Shown here: piece after piece, positions 9,200 to 17,994 of the stretch | How positions within the stretch are numbered: the first letter of the stretch is position 1 | Layout of the letters: each line of letters starts with the position of its first letter | Source of the DNA: Atopobium sp. oral taxon 416 | Lineage (GTDB): Bacteria; Actinomycetota; Coriobacteriia; Coriobacteriales; Atopobiaceae | Length of the DNA stretch: 64,000 bases | Reading direction: 5' to 3' | NCBI RefSeq assembly: GCF_018128285.1 | Contig: NZ_CP072380.1 | Coordinates: 1,116,001 to 1,180,000, forward strand | Notes under the pieces: model-generated | Seen by the model: the letters and a program-made list of their open reading frames with translations, nothing else | What the model was told of the DNA's origin: nothing | Databases searched by the model: none | Program-made: the position numbers and the translations under genes

Positions 9200-9943
9200 A
9201 GGGTAGCGATCATCGGAATGGTGCCCGTTGTCGGGACCGTATCCGCCCTCAGAACGGTATCCACCGCGATTGGGTCCACGGTGTGGACCACGGTCAGATC
9301 CATGATGCGGTCCTCTATAACTGCCACGGTTTGAACTGTGATAACCCCCTCGTCCATGGAAGTGGTCATCGCGACCATGGTAGCCGCTGCCACGACGGTC
9401 CTCATGGCCGTTGCGCTCATGGGGGTGTGCCTTCTTGATCGGGGCGTCCGGATCATCACCGAGCGCCAAGAGCTTGCTCCTAAGGTCGTCTGAGACGGTG
9501 TCGACCATATTTTCAAAGGAGATACACTCATCTTCGGTGAGTGAGCTGAAGACCTCTTCGTCGGGGTCCATCTCATCGAGGTCGGGAACCGCTGCTGTGC
9601 CTTCCGGGGTCAGTGTCACATTGATCACGCGGCCGTCCTCTTCTGACTTTTTACGGGTGATGTAGCCCTTCTCTTCCAGCTTGCGCAGGAGTTCGGAGAG
9701 GGATTGCTGACGCATGCCGAGTAGGAAGCAGAGTTCCTTCTGGGTGATCTGAGGCTTTGCGGCGAGCATTGCGAGTACGCGGCCCTGACCTCGGAGCGGG
9801 TCACCCAACCCACCGTGAGCTTCGGCGGTGTGCTTGACGTAGCGGTGCATGAGGCGTGTCATGCGCCCCGTCTTCTCAACTAAACTCATCTCCTCGGGGG
9901 TAGCGGTAGCCGGCTGGTCCTGTTCATATGATTCATTGTCCAT
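9179..9943 (-). CDS. MarR family regulator with His/Gly/Arg-rich C-terminal tail
   Basis: A 254-residue protein, about 100 longer than a plain MarR. Residues about 25-140 form the winged helix domain, with ITQKELCFLLGMRQQSLSEL as recognition region and KKSEEDGRVINVTLTPEG as wing. From about residue 165 the chain turns into a low-complexity tail rich in His, Gly, Arg, Asp, Ser and Tyr, with near-repeats such as RGPHHGSDRGPHRGPNRGGY. Such tails can bind metal or nucleic acid, but no function is established here. The start has GAAAGGAAAAC upstream of ATG 9943. A 14-base perfect palindrome lies about 115 bases upstream, in the space shared with the divergent pseudogene, and is a candidate operator. 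Confidence 0.85.
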   Translation of the reverse strand: MDNESYEQDQPATATPEEMSLVEKTGRMTRLMHRYVKHTAEAHGGLGDPLRGQGRVLAMLAAKPQITQKELCFLLGMRQQSLSELLRKLEEKGYITRKKSEEDGRVINVTLTPEGTAAVPDLDEMDPDEEVFSSLTEDECISFENMVDTVSDDLRSKLLALGDDPDAPIKKAHPHERNGHEDRRGSGYHGRDDHFHGRGGYHSSNRGSYRGPHHGSDRGPHRGPNRGGYRSEGGYGPDNGHHSDDRYPITNNDR

Positions 9944-10056
9944 CCTGTTTTCCTTTCACTAGGTGGATAGCGTATGTCCTGTATGGCATAGACCTTACTG
10001 TAAAGGTGAAAAATACTGAACCCCTGCGTAGGTATCTTCACCAAGCGACCACAATA

Positions 10057-10070
10057 TACAGGTACCTGTA
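10057..10070. promoter_or_regulatory. Perfect 14-bp palindrome, candidate MarR operator
   Basis: TACAGGTACCTGTA is perfectly self-complementary and lies between the divergent marR (start 9943) and the pseudogene starting near 10150. MarR dimers bind palindromes of about this size, usually near their own gene. The assignment is inference. Confidence 0.45.
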
Positions 10071-10149
10071 CATTACTGTGTATATCCGATGCAGCGCTGC
10101 GGTATCCTTACCACTTGTGACACTCACAACTGAGATAAGACGGTACCTG

Positions 10150-11207
10150 ATGTTGACGTGCAATCACACAGCCCTACATATCTTTGATTTTGATACGACG
10201 ATCAACTACGAGAGCACCCACGAACTTGATTTCGATAACAAAGCGGTACGCTCTTATGTGACACGCATCGTGAGAAAAGCGCTCTCCTCTACGGATAACC
10301 AGAGCGATCAGTTCACTGGCAATAGCGCCGTTGCCGAGTTGATCAAACTTTATCATCAATCGCAGCTCGACTTTGCTGCCTTCTCCTGTGAGATCGCTGA
10401 CTTCTTCTTCGGGAGCTCAGACTCAGCGAGGATAAGGCTCCCTACGATTTACTTGTCGTGGACGCCACCGACTCAGGCAAACCCAAGAAAGAAGAAGCGG
10501 AAGCGGAGGACCTAGCGGTGGACCATAAGGCACCGGCGGACCATCTGTTTGCGATCATCTTACTCGTGAGAAAGCAGGGCTATGTACGCGAGGTGCTGCT
10601 TGGCAACGTGAACAACGTCGAGAAAACCGATGTACTGCTGCCGGACCCTACGCAGAAACTCGGCACCTACGCAATCATTTACCTCTCTGGTCTCTCAATC
10701 ATCTTTGCGGATAGGAGGCGTACGATTGCAGGGCAGGAGTCGATGATCATTCCGGATGGACTGCTGCAGTGCTCCAAGGTCGCATCTCCCAAGGAGGTTA
10801 TCGGAATGGTGACGATGATGGTGGAAGATGTAGCAGAGGAATACGGATTGACCCTAGCGGTCGAGGTCTCAAAGCCAAGGCCTGCGTGTCCGGGCAGGCG
10901 GATGAGACACGAAGTGTGGGCCCCTCGATGTGGGCAAGAAGATCTTTGAAAACCATCCTGAGGCGCAGGGGCGCTACGGGGAGAAGATTGAGCATGCAGT
11001 CCGGTGGTGGTTTCCCGTGAAGTGGCCGTGAAGCCTTCAGCGGTACATAGAATGGCGAAGAATCACTGGATCTGTGTCGATACCGGCGTCGAGATCATTT
11101 TCCCGAGTGAGTACACCAACAACGGCCAACATATAGAGTTCACAAATCTGCTCGATCGCCATATCGCAATCACGATCAAAAGGGTCGAGTATATCGAAAA
11201 CCGTTAA
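10150..11207 (+). pseudogene. Nucleoid-associated protein (NA37/YejK-like), decayed
   Basis: Pieces in order: ALHIFDFDTTINYESTHELD, AVRSYVTRIVRKAL, then after a shift near 10425 VVDATDSGKPKKEEAEAEDL, HLFAIILLVRKQGYVREV, KLGTYAIIYLSGLSIIFADR, then after two shifts between about 10890 and 11025 KIFENHPEAQGRYGEKIEHA and finally GVEIIFPSEYTNNGQHIEFT with AITIKRVEYIENR. The C-terminal part resembles the domain of bacterial 37-kDa nucleoid-associated proteins, which ends with a strand followed by an IKxI motif. The family assignment is from memory and moderate. Length (about 350 codons) fits. At least three frameshifts abolish it. The end overlaps the convergent ATC hydrolase gene by 4 bases. Confidence 0.6.
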
Positions 11208-12448
11208 TCGTCGTGTTCGGTCTCCTGATTGTCCTGTTCAGCGTCTTCTTCCTGGGTCTCAGGGGAGGGCGCTGTTTCTGTATCTGAGGTATCGGAAGCT
11301 TCTTTGCTCTCGTCTTCGGATTCCTGGTCGGCTGACTCGTCAGCTCCTGCAGGCACGTTGTCGTTCTCCTCTGGTTCAGCGTCTTCGCTATCCGAAGTTC
11401 CCTCAGTCTTATCGGAGGTCTCAGAGTCCTCTGTGAATTCTGAAACAGCTGCCTCAGTATCCTGAGTGTCTGTTTCAGTTGCATCAGACTTGGACTCTGC
11501 TGTACCTGAGGTATCGCTCTGCTCCTCGGATGTCTTGTTGCCATCAGAGGTTTGTGGCTGCTCTTCGGAGCGCGCAGTGTCAGTTGACTCGGCAGCGTTG
11601 TCTCCCGCTTTGTCCGTGTCCCCTGACTTAGATTCCCTGTCAGAAGATTTGTCTGCATCGGGTTCAGATGCCGCAGCGTCCTCAGGCTTTGCTTTCGGTT
11701 TGGGGGCTAATGATTTGGCCCAATTAACAAAGAGGGCAAAGAAAGGCTGCTTGTTTATATCCTTCTGTTTGTCTTCCTGCTCATCCGTCGGTTCATCTTC
11801 CGGTTTGGGGAGCATCGTGAAGTGGAAACGGCAGGCGGGATCGCCTGTCCCGAGGCACATGGACTGCTTAACCTTGATGCCGCCGAGCTCTCCCCAGATA
11901 TTCGGGAATCGGCACACCGCATACATGAGCTCCGGGATGCCCATCTCCTGATAGAGGCGCAGGATTCCGCAGCGTCTGACGGTGAGGCGGAAATCATCGT
12001 GCCCGTCACCGGCCATATATGTGTAAGCCCAACCATAGGTGGGGATGGGGCTTCTCATATTTGAGCGCAGTGCACTGTGCTCCACCGTCGCTTGTCCTTC
12101 AGGTGTGAAGAAACGGCGCATACGTGGGGCGCGGGAGCGCATGAAGGCGTTGTTTCGTGTGGCGTCTGCAAAGAGTGCCGCAATCTCTGCAGGGCTGGGA
12201 GTGAAATCCTTTCCTAAAACTTTTGATCCGAGATAGATGGCGGCCAGCAGGCTTGCCCTGAGCAGTGCGTAATCAAACATTGGCCCCTGTTCGGGGCTTT
12301 TGATGCTGGCAATGGTTTGCCGATAGTATGAATGGCTTGCACGTAATACGAGGTCCGCCTGGGTTTTCCCGTAGCGGCGTGTGAGTTCTTGTTTAAGGGT
12401 GGGGTGATAGATGCCCCAGTATAGATGGGGAACAATACCGTAATGCAT
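11204..12448 (-). CDS. ATC hydrolase domain protein with long acidic C-terminal tail
   Basis: A 414-residue protein. The first ~225 residues match the L-2-amino-thiazoline-4-carboxylic acid hydrolase domain: HPTLKQELTRRYGKTQADLV near the start, YGWAYTYM, and the zinc-site-like ending RRCGILRLYQEMGIPELMY, VCRFPNIWGEL and LGTGDPACRFHF. The rest (about 190 residues) is almost all Glu, Asp, Ser and Thr with Gln/Ala, and has no predicted fold. Family proteins normally stop near residue 220, so the tail is an add-on. ATG 12448 is preferred over an upstream in-frame start at 12523 because homologous sequence begins with MHYGI and AAGGAG lies 13 bases before it. Physiological substrate is unknown in gut species. 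Confidence 0.8.
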   Translation of the reverse strand: MHYGIVPHLYWGIYHPTLKQELTRRYGKTQADLVLRASHSYYRQTIASIKSPEQGPMFDYALLRASLLAAIYLGSKVLGKDFTPSPAEIAALFADATRNNAFMRSRAPRMRRFFTPEGQATVEHSALRSNMRSPIPTYGWAYTYMAGDGHDDFRLTVRRCGILRLYQEMGIPELMYAVCRFPNIWGELGGIKVKQSMCLGTGDPACRFHFTMLPKPEDEPTDEQEDKQKDINKQPFFALFVNWAKSLAPKPKAKPEDAAASEPDADKSSDRESKSGDTDKAGDNAAESTDTARSEEQPQTSDGNKTSEEQSDTSGTAESKSDATETDTQDTEAAVSEFTEDSETSDKTEGTSDSEDAEPEENDNVPAGADESADQESEDESKEASDTSDTETAPSPETQEEDAEQDNQETEHDD

Positions 12449-12561
12449 TATGGGTTCTTGGCTCCTTGAGTTTATCTGAAGTGCTTTAAGGATACTATGT
12501 CTTAGGCTTCTTAAAGCGTACAAAATATGAAGACCATCTCACTAACAAGGAGGGTAAGGCT

Positions 12562-13998
12562 GTGAGCGCAACCTTTATCAATCTTGCGATTGTCATGGCA
12601 ATCGCAGGTATATCCCCCTACATTGCCTCGCTGATCCCTGGCAGGGCGATTCCGGAAGTCGTCTTTCTGGTTTTTGCAGGAGCCTTGCTCGGTCCCAATA
12701 TGGCGGGAGCCCTCACCGTTTCGGGGGATGCGGTCCAGTTTTTAGCCCAGTTGGGCATGGCATTCCTGTTCTTAAACGCTGGATATCAGATCGATATAGA
12801 CGATCTGAAGGGGAGGTCCGGCGGCTTTGCGATCGGCGCCTGGTTCGTCTCCTTTGCGCTCGCGATGCTCGTGACCACAACGCTTGTAGCTCAGGAGTTT
12901 GCCGGACAGGCAGAGCTTGCTTTTGCGATCTGCTTGACGACCACCGCCTACGGTACGCTCGCCCCGATTATGGAGGACAGAAACCTGACGGGGACCCGGG
13001 TCGGCAAGGCGACCACGGTCTACGCAGCCTACGGTGAGCTACTGCCAGTGATTGCGCTCTCGCTGTTGCTTTCAGCCCGTGGGGCGCACACGACGCTCCT
13101 TGCTTTCTTTGTTTTTATCGCTGTAATTCTCTTGATCATCGCACTACCGAAGCTTGCTCCTCGTACCGTGAAACAACTGCAGACTTACTTACAGAAGAAT
13201 GCCTGGGGCGGTTCAAGGCCGATGCTCAGGGTCGCGATCTTCCTCTTGGTGCTAATGGCTATGGTGGCCTCGGTGCTGGATTTGGATGTTGTGCTGGGTG
13301 CGTTTGTAGCAGGTTTCTTACTCGATAAGTTTGCCCCGGACAATAAGGTGCTCAAAGAGAAGCTCTCCGATATCGGGGATGGCTTTCTGACCCCGATCTA
13401 CTTTGTGGTGTCCGGCGCCCAGATTTCGTTGTGGGCGGCGGCCAGCAATGCCGGCTTGCTCCTCTTCTTTATCCTGCTTCTTATCGTTATCCGTGGTGGT
13501 GTGGTTGCCCTCTCACTCAAGTTCAACCCCGACACCCGTGACCTGCCTCCCCAGGAGACCTATGTAGTCTCGGCGTATTGCACTATGGCACTGCCGCTCA
13601 TTGTGGCAGTGACCTCTACGGCGGTCTCCTCGCACATCATGAGTACAACGACGGCTTCGGTGCTGGTCTGCGGCGGTGCGATCACCGTGCTGCTGATTCC
13701 GATCGTCACGAGCTTTGTGCGTATCTCGACTGAGGCCCACCCGGTGGAAGCGGTGAGGGAATATGCGGATGCCCGAGGTGAGAAGAGTTGGGAGAGCGTT
13801 TGGGCACCGCACCGGCAGCATCTGCGTATCTCGGAGCGGCTCTTCAATCAGGCGGTGCGGCAGCAGCGCCAATACGGGCACAAACTCGACTCGGTTGAGT
13901 ACATCGTGAAGCACGATGCGCGGCTCCGCGAGAATCAAGAGCAACCACATAGCCAAGGTTCTGAGGACATACGTATAAAGAAAACAAACACCCGCTAG
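12562..13998 (+). CDS. CPA2-type cation:proton antiporter
   Basis: A 478-residue membrane protein with about twelve hydrophobic segments over residues 1-390. It has the CPA2/Kef signature features: a first-helix stretch with PEVVFLVFAGALLGPN, a discontinuous helix region near TTTAYGTLAPIMEDRNLTG, and VVLGAFVAGFLLDKFAPDNK. It exchanges Na+ or K+ for protons at the cytoplasmic membrane. There is no RCK/TrkA-N regulatory domain. The ~85-residue cytoplasmic tail is hydrophilic and charged. The start is GTG 12562, with AAGGAGGGTAAGGCT directly upstream. It diverges from the ATC hydrolase gene with about 110 bases between. Confidence 0.88.
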   Translation: MSATFINLAIVMAIAGISPYIASLIPGRAIPEVVFLVFAGALLGPNMAGALTVSGDAVQFLAQLGMAFLFLNAGYQIDIDDLKGRSGGFAIGAWFVSFALAMLVTTTLVAQEFAGQAELAFAICLTTTAYGTLAPIMEDRNLTGTRVGKATTVYAAYGELLPVIALSLLLSARGAHTTLLAFFVFIAVILLIIALPKLAPRTVKQLQTYLQKNAWGGSRPMLRVAIFLLVLMAMVASVLDLDVVLGAFVAGFLLDKFAPDNKVLKEKLSDIGDGFLTPIYFVVSGAQISLWAAASNAGLLLFFILLLIVIRGGVVALSLKFNPDTRDLPPQETYVVSAYCTMALPLIVAVTSTAVSSHIMSTTTASVLVCGGAITVLLIPIVTSFVRISTEAHPVEAVREYADARGEKSWESVWAPHRQHLRISERLFNQAVRQQRQYGHKLDSVEYIVKHDARLRENQEQPHSQGSEDIRIKKTNTR

Positions 13999-14036
13999 GG
14001 GATGCCCGTCGACTTCTTGATTGCGGGCTGTTGCCT

Positions 14037-14555
14037 TTATGCGAACTCCGTGTGGATGCGGGAGCGTTCAAAGTGTTTCGGTCCGGTGGCTGCCTGTTGG
14101 TGTGCGGGGTGGCCGGCTGCGATGAGGGAGAAGGGGACCAGGTTGTCTGAGTTGGTCAGCCTGATTGCGGAGGCAACTTTTCCCATCCGTTTCGCATCAG
14201 GATACGTCGCCTGCCACACAGCGCCCAAGCCGAGGCGAGTCGCTTCGAGTAGGATGTTCTCACAGCAGGCTCCCATGTCCTGTGGCGCCATCTCCGGCAT
14301 GCGTATGTTGGCGGTCTTCATACAGGTGACGATTACGAGGGGAGCACGCCCGCAGGGTTGCGCGTAGGGGGAGCTGTTGGCGAGCAAGGCTCTGCGCTCA
14401 GGGTCTCTGACAACCCAAAACTCCCACGGCTGTTGGTTCATTGCGGATGGGGCGGCCATCCCTGCAGCGAGGATATCCCTCACGTCTGATTCCGACACAT
14501 CCTCGTCAGTATAATTTCGCACGCTTGTGCGCGCAAAAATGATGTCGCTGTCCAT
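14037..14555 (-). CDS. Nitroreductase family protein
   Basis: A 172-residue FMN-dependent oxidoreductase of the small nitroreductase type. It shows the N-terminal SVRNYTDEDVSESDV FMN-phosphate motif, AAPSAMNQQPWEFWVV, and the C-terminal GHPAHQQ phosphate-binding motif. The ACCENILLEATRLGLGAVW helix is also typical. It probably reduces quinones or nitro compounds with NAD(P)H. ATG 14555 is chosen because AAAGGAGCT lies 7 bases upstream and the homologous region begins here; the longer open frame runs into the ISL3 element. The element end lies 68 bases upstream of the start, so the native promoter may be displaced. Confidence 0.88.
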   Translation of the reverse strand: MDSDIIFARTSVRNYTDEDVSESDVRDILAAGMAAPSAMNQQPWEFWVVRDPERRALLANSSPYAQPCGRAPLVIVTCMKTANIRMPEMAPQDMGACCENILLEATRLGLGAVWQATYPDAKRMGKVASAIRLTNSDNLVPFSLIAAGHPAHQQAATGPKHFERSRIHTEFA

Positions 14556-14622
14556 CTTGAGAGCTCCTTTGTCCATATATAGTGACTTTATTGTATTCCA
14601 CCGGGATAAAGATACACAATAT

Positions 14623-16094
14623 GGCTCTTCGGTAGTTTCTATGGGCGGAATCCGCCCAAGCGCCCAGATGGAAGCGCGGTGACAAGGCAAATAAAGGAGA
14701 ACGGCCCCGTCTGGGGCCGTTCCCGCGTCGGGCAGGGTAGGGCTACGTCTGCTACAACAACCTAGCGGAAAGGCCCTGACGCATGAACAGGATACTACGC
14801 TGCGCGCTCGCGCTGGCGCACACCGTGATCGAATACGTACGCATCGACGACGACCGAGTCGTCGTCGGGGTGAGGCCGTGGAGGAAGGACGGCCTGCGCT
14901 GCCCCGTCTGCGGCAAGAGATGCGGCTGCTACGACAGGTCGCCGAGCCCGCGATCGTGGAGGGCGATGGACCTGGCCCGCTCGACGTGCTTATCTGGAGT
15001 ACGCGACGAGGCGGGTCGCCTGCCCGGAGCACGGCGTTCTGGTCGAGGCGGTGCCCTGGGCGAGGCCCAGGTCGCGCTTCACGCGCGACTTTAAGGAGTA
15101 GGTGGCGTGGCCTGGCACGGCGCGGATCCGGCCAGCGCCGTCGCGGAGCTCTCGCGCGTGGAGTGGCACACGCTCGGCGAGGTCTACGCCGACCTGCAGG
15201 CCGCGCGCGGCAAGGGGCGCTTCGAGGGTGTAAGGCGCATCGGGATCGATAAGACCTCCTACAAGAAGGGCCACAAGTACCTGATTGTCGTCGTCGGCCA
15301 CGACCGGGGATGTCTGATATGGGCCCACGAGGGGTACGGCAAAGACGTGCTGGGCCTTTTCCTGGACGAGCTCACCTGAGAGCAGAGACGCGCCATCGAG
15401 GTCGTCACCGCCGACGGCGCGAAGTGGATAAAGACGCTACTCCGGCACCGCTGCCCACACCGCGCGCTGGGTCATGGACCCCTTCCACGTCGTGCAGTGG
15501 ATGAACGACGCCCCCGCGAGACCGGCCGGGGCGGCCGCGCAAGGGCGAGGAGACCCCGGCGGAGGCCAGGGCGCTCAAGGAGGCCGCCGACGCGATCAAG
15601 GGCAGCCGCTTCGCCCTCGTGAAGAACCCCTGAGGATCTCACCGACGCGCAGCGCGCCAAGCTCGACGCGCTGAAGAAGAAGGCAGCTTCGCGCCTATTC
15701 AGGGCATGGGAGTTGAAGGAGGACCTGCGGGCGGTGTTCAGGGCCGGGTGAGCCAGCGAGGCCGCGGCGTTGCTCGACGCGTGGCTGCGCGCCGCCGCGT
15801 ACTGCAGGATCAAGCCCATCGTCGCCGTCGAGAAGAAGGTGCGCAGGCGCAGGGCCGACGTGGTCGCGGCGGTTGAGCTCGGAACCGGCAACGGCCGCGT
15901 CGAGTCGATCAACAACAAGATCAAGGTGACAATCAAGATGGGCTATGGGTTTCGCAACGCGGACAACCTGATCGGGCTGCTCATGCTGAGGTGCTCGGAC
16001 AGCAAGCCGCAGCTTCCGGAAAGGTCAGGGAAAAGCGCGAGAAGGAGGGCCGCCTAGACGGGACTGCCTCCCATAGAAACTACCGAAGGCTCCT
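14623..16094 (+). mobile_element. Decayed ISL3-family insertion sequence, copy B
   Basis: Bounded by GGCTCTTCGGTAGTTTCTAT at 14623 and the inverse of GGAGCCTTCGGTAGTTTC ending at 16094. It is the same element as copy A by its ends and by transposase pieces, but oriented oppositely. It is visibly richer in G+C than the flanking genes, a sign of foreign origin. The right flank joins directly to an IS5-type fragment, while the left flank is nitroreductase upstream DNA. The two sides therefore do not belong together, and recombination after insertion is likely. Confidence 0.88.
14783..16057 (+). pseudogene. ISL3-family transposase, multiple frameshifts and stops
   Basis: The N-terminal piece has the zinc-ribbon cysteines in CPVCGKRCGCYD. 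Further pieces follow: GRFEGVRRIGIDKTSYKKGH with GCLIWAHEGYGKDVLGLFLD (15107-15379), ending in an in-frame TGA, then DLTDAQRAKLDALKKKAASR, and the C-terminal LLDAWLRAAAYCRIKPIVAV with GNGRVESINNKIKVTIKMGY (15770-16057). Stop codons occur at least at the core and before the C-terminal part, and two shifts occur near 15000 and 15450. No functional enzyme. Confidence 0.88.
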
Positions 16095-16097
16095 TTT

Positions 16098-16264
16098 TCT
16101 TCCTTTTGGATATGCTGGAATGTGTGGATGTAGCTATACCATATCCAGAAGGCAGATAGGCATCTATGTGGGTATGGGCACTGTGTGGTTCAAGACATTT
16201 TAAGCCGGCGGCATACAGCGTGCAGCCCCGCTGGCCTCATCGAGCCGAATTGATCATCGTTTCC
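16098..16264 (-). mobile_element. IS5-type left-end remnant
   Basis: This 167-base segment is a near copy, in inverse orientation, of bases 24407 to about 24573, the non-coding left end of the IS5 element there. It ends with the inverted-repeat tip CATCGTTTCC followed by CTAG, the same target tetranucleotide as in the longer copy. The transposase part is missing because the ISL3 element begins at the point where it would start. Confidence 0.8.
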
Positions 16265-16268
16265 CTAG

Positions 16269-16506
16269 CGTACCCAGTTTCCGAGATTTCAGCAAGATAA
16301 TATGCGGGTGTCGGCCCTGGCGACTTCTTACATGTGGCGCAGGCTGTCCTGAACTCCTTTTCGCTGGGTTGCTCCAGGTGCTCAGAGAAGGGTTGCGGGG
16401 GAGCTCCAGGCGCACTGACAGCAAAGAGTTCAATCAGGATGCACCTGGGATAGATGATGATCCGATAATTTCTGGTCTCCGGAACCGCTCGCCTGAAGTC
16501 TGAAAT
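16269..16506 (-). other. Unassigned open stretch, possible 3' gene fragment
   Basis: Between the IS5 remnant and the RelB gene, the minus strand holds about 80 codons without a stop and no good start. The translation includes FRRAVPETRNYRIIIYPRCI, LIELFAVSAPGAPPQPFSEH and EFRTACATCKKSPGPTPAYY. The C-terminal end is cut by the IS5 end. It could be the tail of a gene truncated by the IS, or chance. I do not recognise a family. Nothing else was seen in 16265-16560. Confidence 0.25.
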
Positions 16507-16577
16507 TTAGCACGGAGATTAACGCCAAACTACAGAGCAACATTACCACTATGTTGGCATTTGTATGGGTACACTAT

Positions 16578-16599
16578 AGCATATGTAAAGCATTATGCT
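16578..16599. promoter_or_regulatory. Inverted repeat upstream of relB, candidate operator
   Basis: AGCATA and TATGCT, spaced by 10 bases, end 18 bases before the relB start. RelB/DinJ ribbon-helix-helix antitoxins bind inverted repeats overlapping their own promoter, so this fits autoregulation. A TACACTATAG box just upstream could be the -10. Confidence 0.45.
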
Positions 16600-16617
16600 C
16601 TATTTGGGGGTGAGAAT

Positions 16618-16887
16618 ATGGCGTCTACAGTAATGGTAAATATCCGTATGGATCCAGAGACCAAAAAGGGTATGGAAGAGACTTGCCGTGATCTGGGCAT
16701 GAGCATGACCACAGCGTTCGTGATCTATGCGAGAAAGGTGGCACGTGAGCACCGCATCCCTTTTGAGGTATCGGTAGATCCCTTCTACTCGGATGAGAAC
16801 CAGGCACACCTTCGCCAGGCAAAGGCAGACCTCGATGCAGGCCACAGCATCGTCCATGAACTGGCAGCAGACGATGGCGCTGAATAA
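16618..16887 (+). CDS. RelB/DinJ family antitoxin
   Basis: An 89-residue protein. Residues about 5-50 form a ribbon-helix-helix DNA-binding domain (VNIRMDPETKKGMEETCRDL, then GMSMTTAFVIYARKVA). The C-terminal third is acidic and probably disordered, the part that wraps the toxin. The start ATG 16618 follows TTTGGGGGTGAGAAT. The last 14 bases overlap the YoeB start, the usual arrangement that couples translation. The pair is intact although nearly everything else between the IS5 copies is dead, as expected for an addiction module. Confidence 0.9.
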   Translation: MASTVMVNIRMDPETKKGMEETCRDLGMSMTTAFVIYARKVAREHRIPFEVSVDPFYSDENQAHLRQAKADLDAGHSIVHELAADDGAE

Positions 16888-17146
16888 AGTCTGGGCCCCA
16901 GAAGCCTGGGATGACTACATATGGTGGCAGACGCAGGACAAGAAGACGCTCAGGCGGATAAACGCTCTCGTGAAGGATATCGAACGCAATGGCGTGTCCT
17001 CGGGCACAGGAAAGCCTGAACAGCTACGAGGCGATCTTTCTGGGTTCTGGTCAAGACGCATCGACTCACAAAACCGCCTGGTCTATCGCGTCGTCGGCGC
17101 TAATCTTGAGATTGCCCAGTGCCGTTCGCACTACGGAGATCGCTAA
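16874..17146 (+). CDS. yoeB: YoeB family mRNA interferase toxin
   Basis: A 90-residue toxin of the Txe/YoeB family that cleaves mRNA at the ribosomal A site. Family hallmarks are present: WAPEAWDDYIWWQTQDKK at the start, GTGKPEQLRGDLSGFWSRRI in the middle, and the ending CRSHYGDR. The residues that align with YoeB catalytic positions are Glu49, Arg68, His86 and Tyr87. The start is ATG 16874 inside the end of relB; an upstream in-frame ATG at 16793 would make an unnatural N-terminal extension. Active-site residues look complete, so the toxin should be functional. Confidence 0.9.
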   Translation: MALNKVWAPEAWDDYIWWQTQDKKTLRRINALVKDIERNGVSSGTGKPEQLRGDLSGFWSRRIDSQNRLVYRVVGANLEIAQCRSHYGDR

Positions 17147-17323
17147 GCAAATCATTTTTACGATGATCTCGTATCCAGATAAAACCTTATCGAGCTAATC
17201 CGTATTGGGCGCCTTCTTGAGCTGTTAGTCAGAAGCCGGAAATTTGCGAAAGCGTGGCGCTGGCAGCACCAAGCGTCTTGTCAACTAGGGGCGACATGCA
17301 GACGTGGTAAACTAGTATCAATT

Positions 17324-17533
17324 GTGGCGTGTGACTTCGGCCCACACCTGGAAGAGCCCGATGTGTCGGGCTCTTCTTATGTCGAGACATGGTGCATAAG
17401 CGCATGGCATGACAAGGCGCTCAAGGCGGTTGCTCGCAAGAGGCTCCGAGTCATCTATGCGGTGATGCGCGACCGGGTACCGTATGTGGAGCCGCCGGCG
17501 GAAGATGTAGAAAAGTCACCTGCTACGGCTTGA
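17324..17533 (+). pseudogene. Possible IS110-family transposase C-terminal fragment
   Basis: About 70 codons, with ISAWHDKALKAVARKRLRVI and YAVMRDRVPY, resembling the C-terminal end of IS110-type (DEDD) transposases. The stop is followed by CTATAGGGACACCCCCC, which resembles right-end sequences of actinobacterial IS110 elements. No upstream part of the transposase is present. A GAAGAGCCCGA hairpin with TCGGGCTCTTC lies within the start of the fragment. The family call is tentative. Confidence 0.45.
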
Positions 17534-17557
17534 CAGAACTATAGGGACACCCCCCTG

Positions 17558-17992
17558 CTACACGTGCGATGGCGCCAGCACATCGTCCAGCATCTTGAAC
17601 GCGCCGATGGCCACAGAGACCAGCACAATTGTCTCGTCGTTCACGATCACGGTGCCGCCCTCTTTCAAGTACTGCTGGGCACGAAGTACCTCTATTGCCT
17701 CGAAGTCAACTATTGCGTCAGCGTAACCCGGATCTGCGACCATCGAGTCTACATGGCTTCCCATGCGGATGACCGTGGAGACGGAGCCGCCTCTCTGGCT
17801 CATGCCATGAATCTCGGAGATCTTCACGTCGAGGTCAGCCTCTGCTGCTGTCATGGCCAATATGTTTCCAGCCAGGATCGTGCCCTAGCCGCCGACACCG
17901 ACGAGAAGCACGGTGCGGGTGCCTTCCAGCTCAATCTGCTTTCCGGCAAGCCCGACAGAGGAGCTCTTTGTGGATGCTGTTGCGTGCGGCAT
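17558..17992 (-). pseudogene. iorB: Indolepyruvate:ferredoxin oxidoreductase beta subunit, broken
   Basis: From ATG 17992 (ribosome site AAGGAGAGTAGCT, at the iorA stop) the frame reads ELEGTRTVLLVGVGG, then a TAG near 17887, then GTILAGNILAMTAAEADLDV, KISEIHGMSQRGGSVSTVIR and VADPGYADAIVDFEAIEVLR. These are IorB motifs. After IVNDETI the chain jumps to VLVSVAIGAFKML, leaving out roughly 60-70 residues of a normal IorB, so there is also an internal deletion. IorB is the gamma-domain partner of IorA in converting aromatic 2-oxoacids to acyl-CoA with ferredoxin. Confidence 0.8.
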
Positions 17993-17994
17993 AG

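Noticed and set aside
11229-11951. Plus-strand Ser/Val-rich open frames
   Set aside because: Shadows of the acidic tail of the ATC hydrolase on the other strand.
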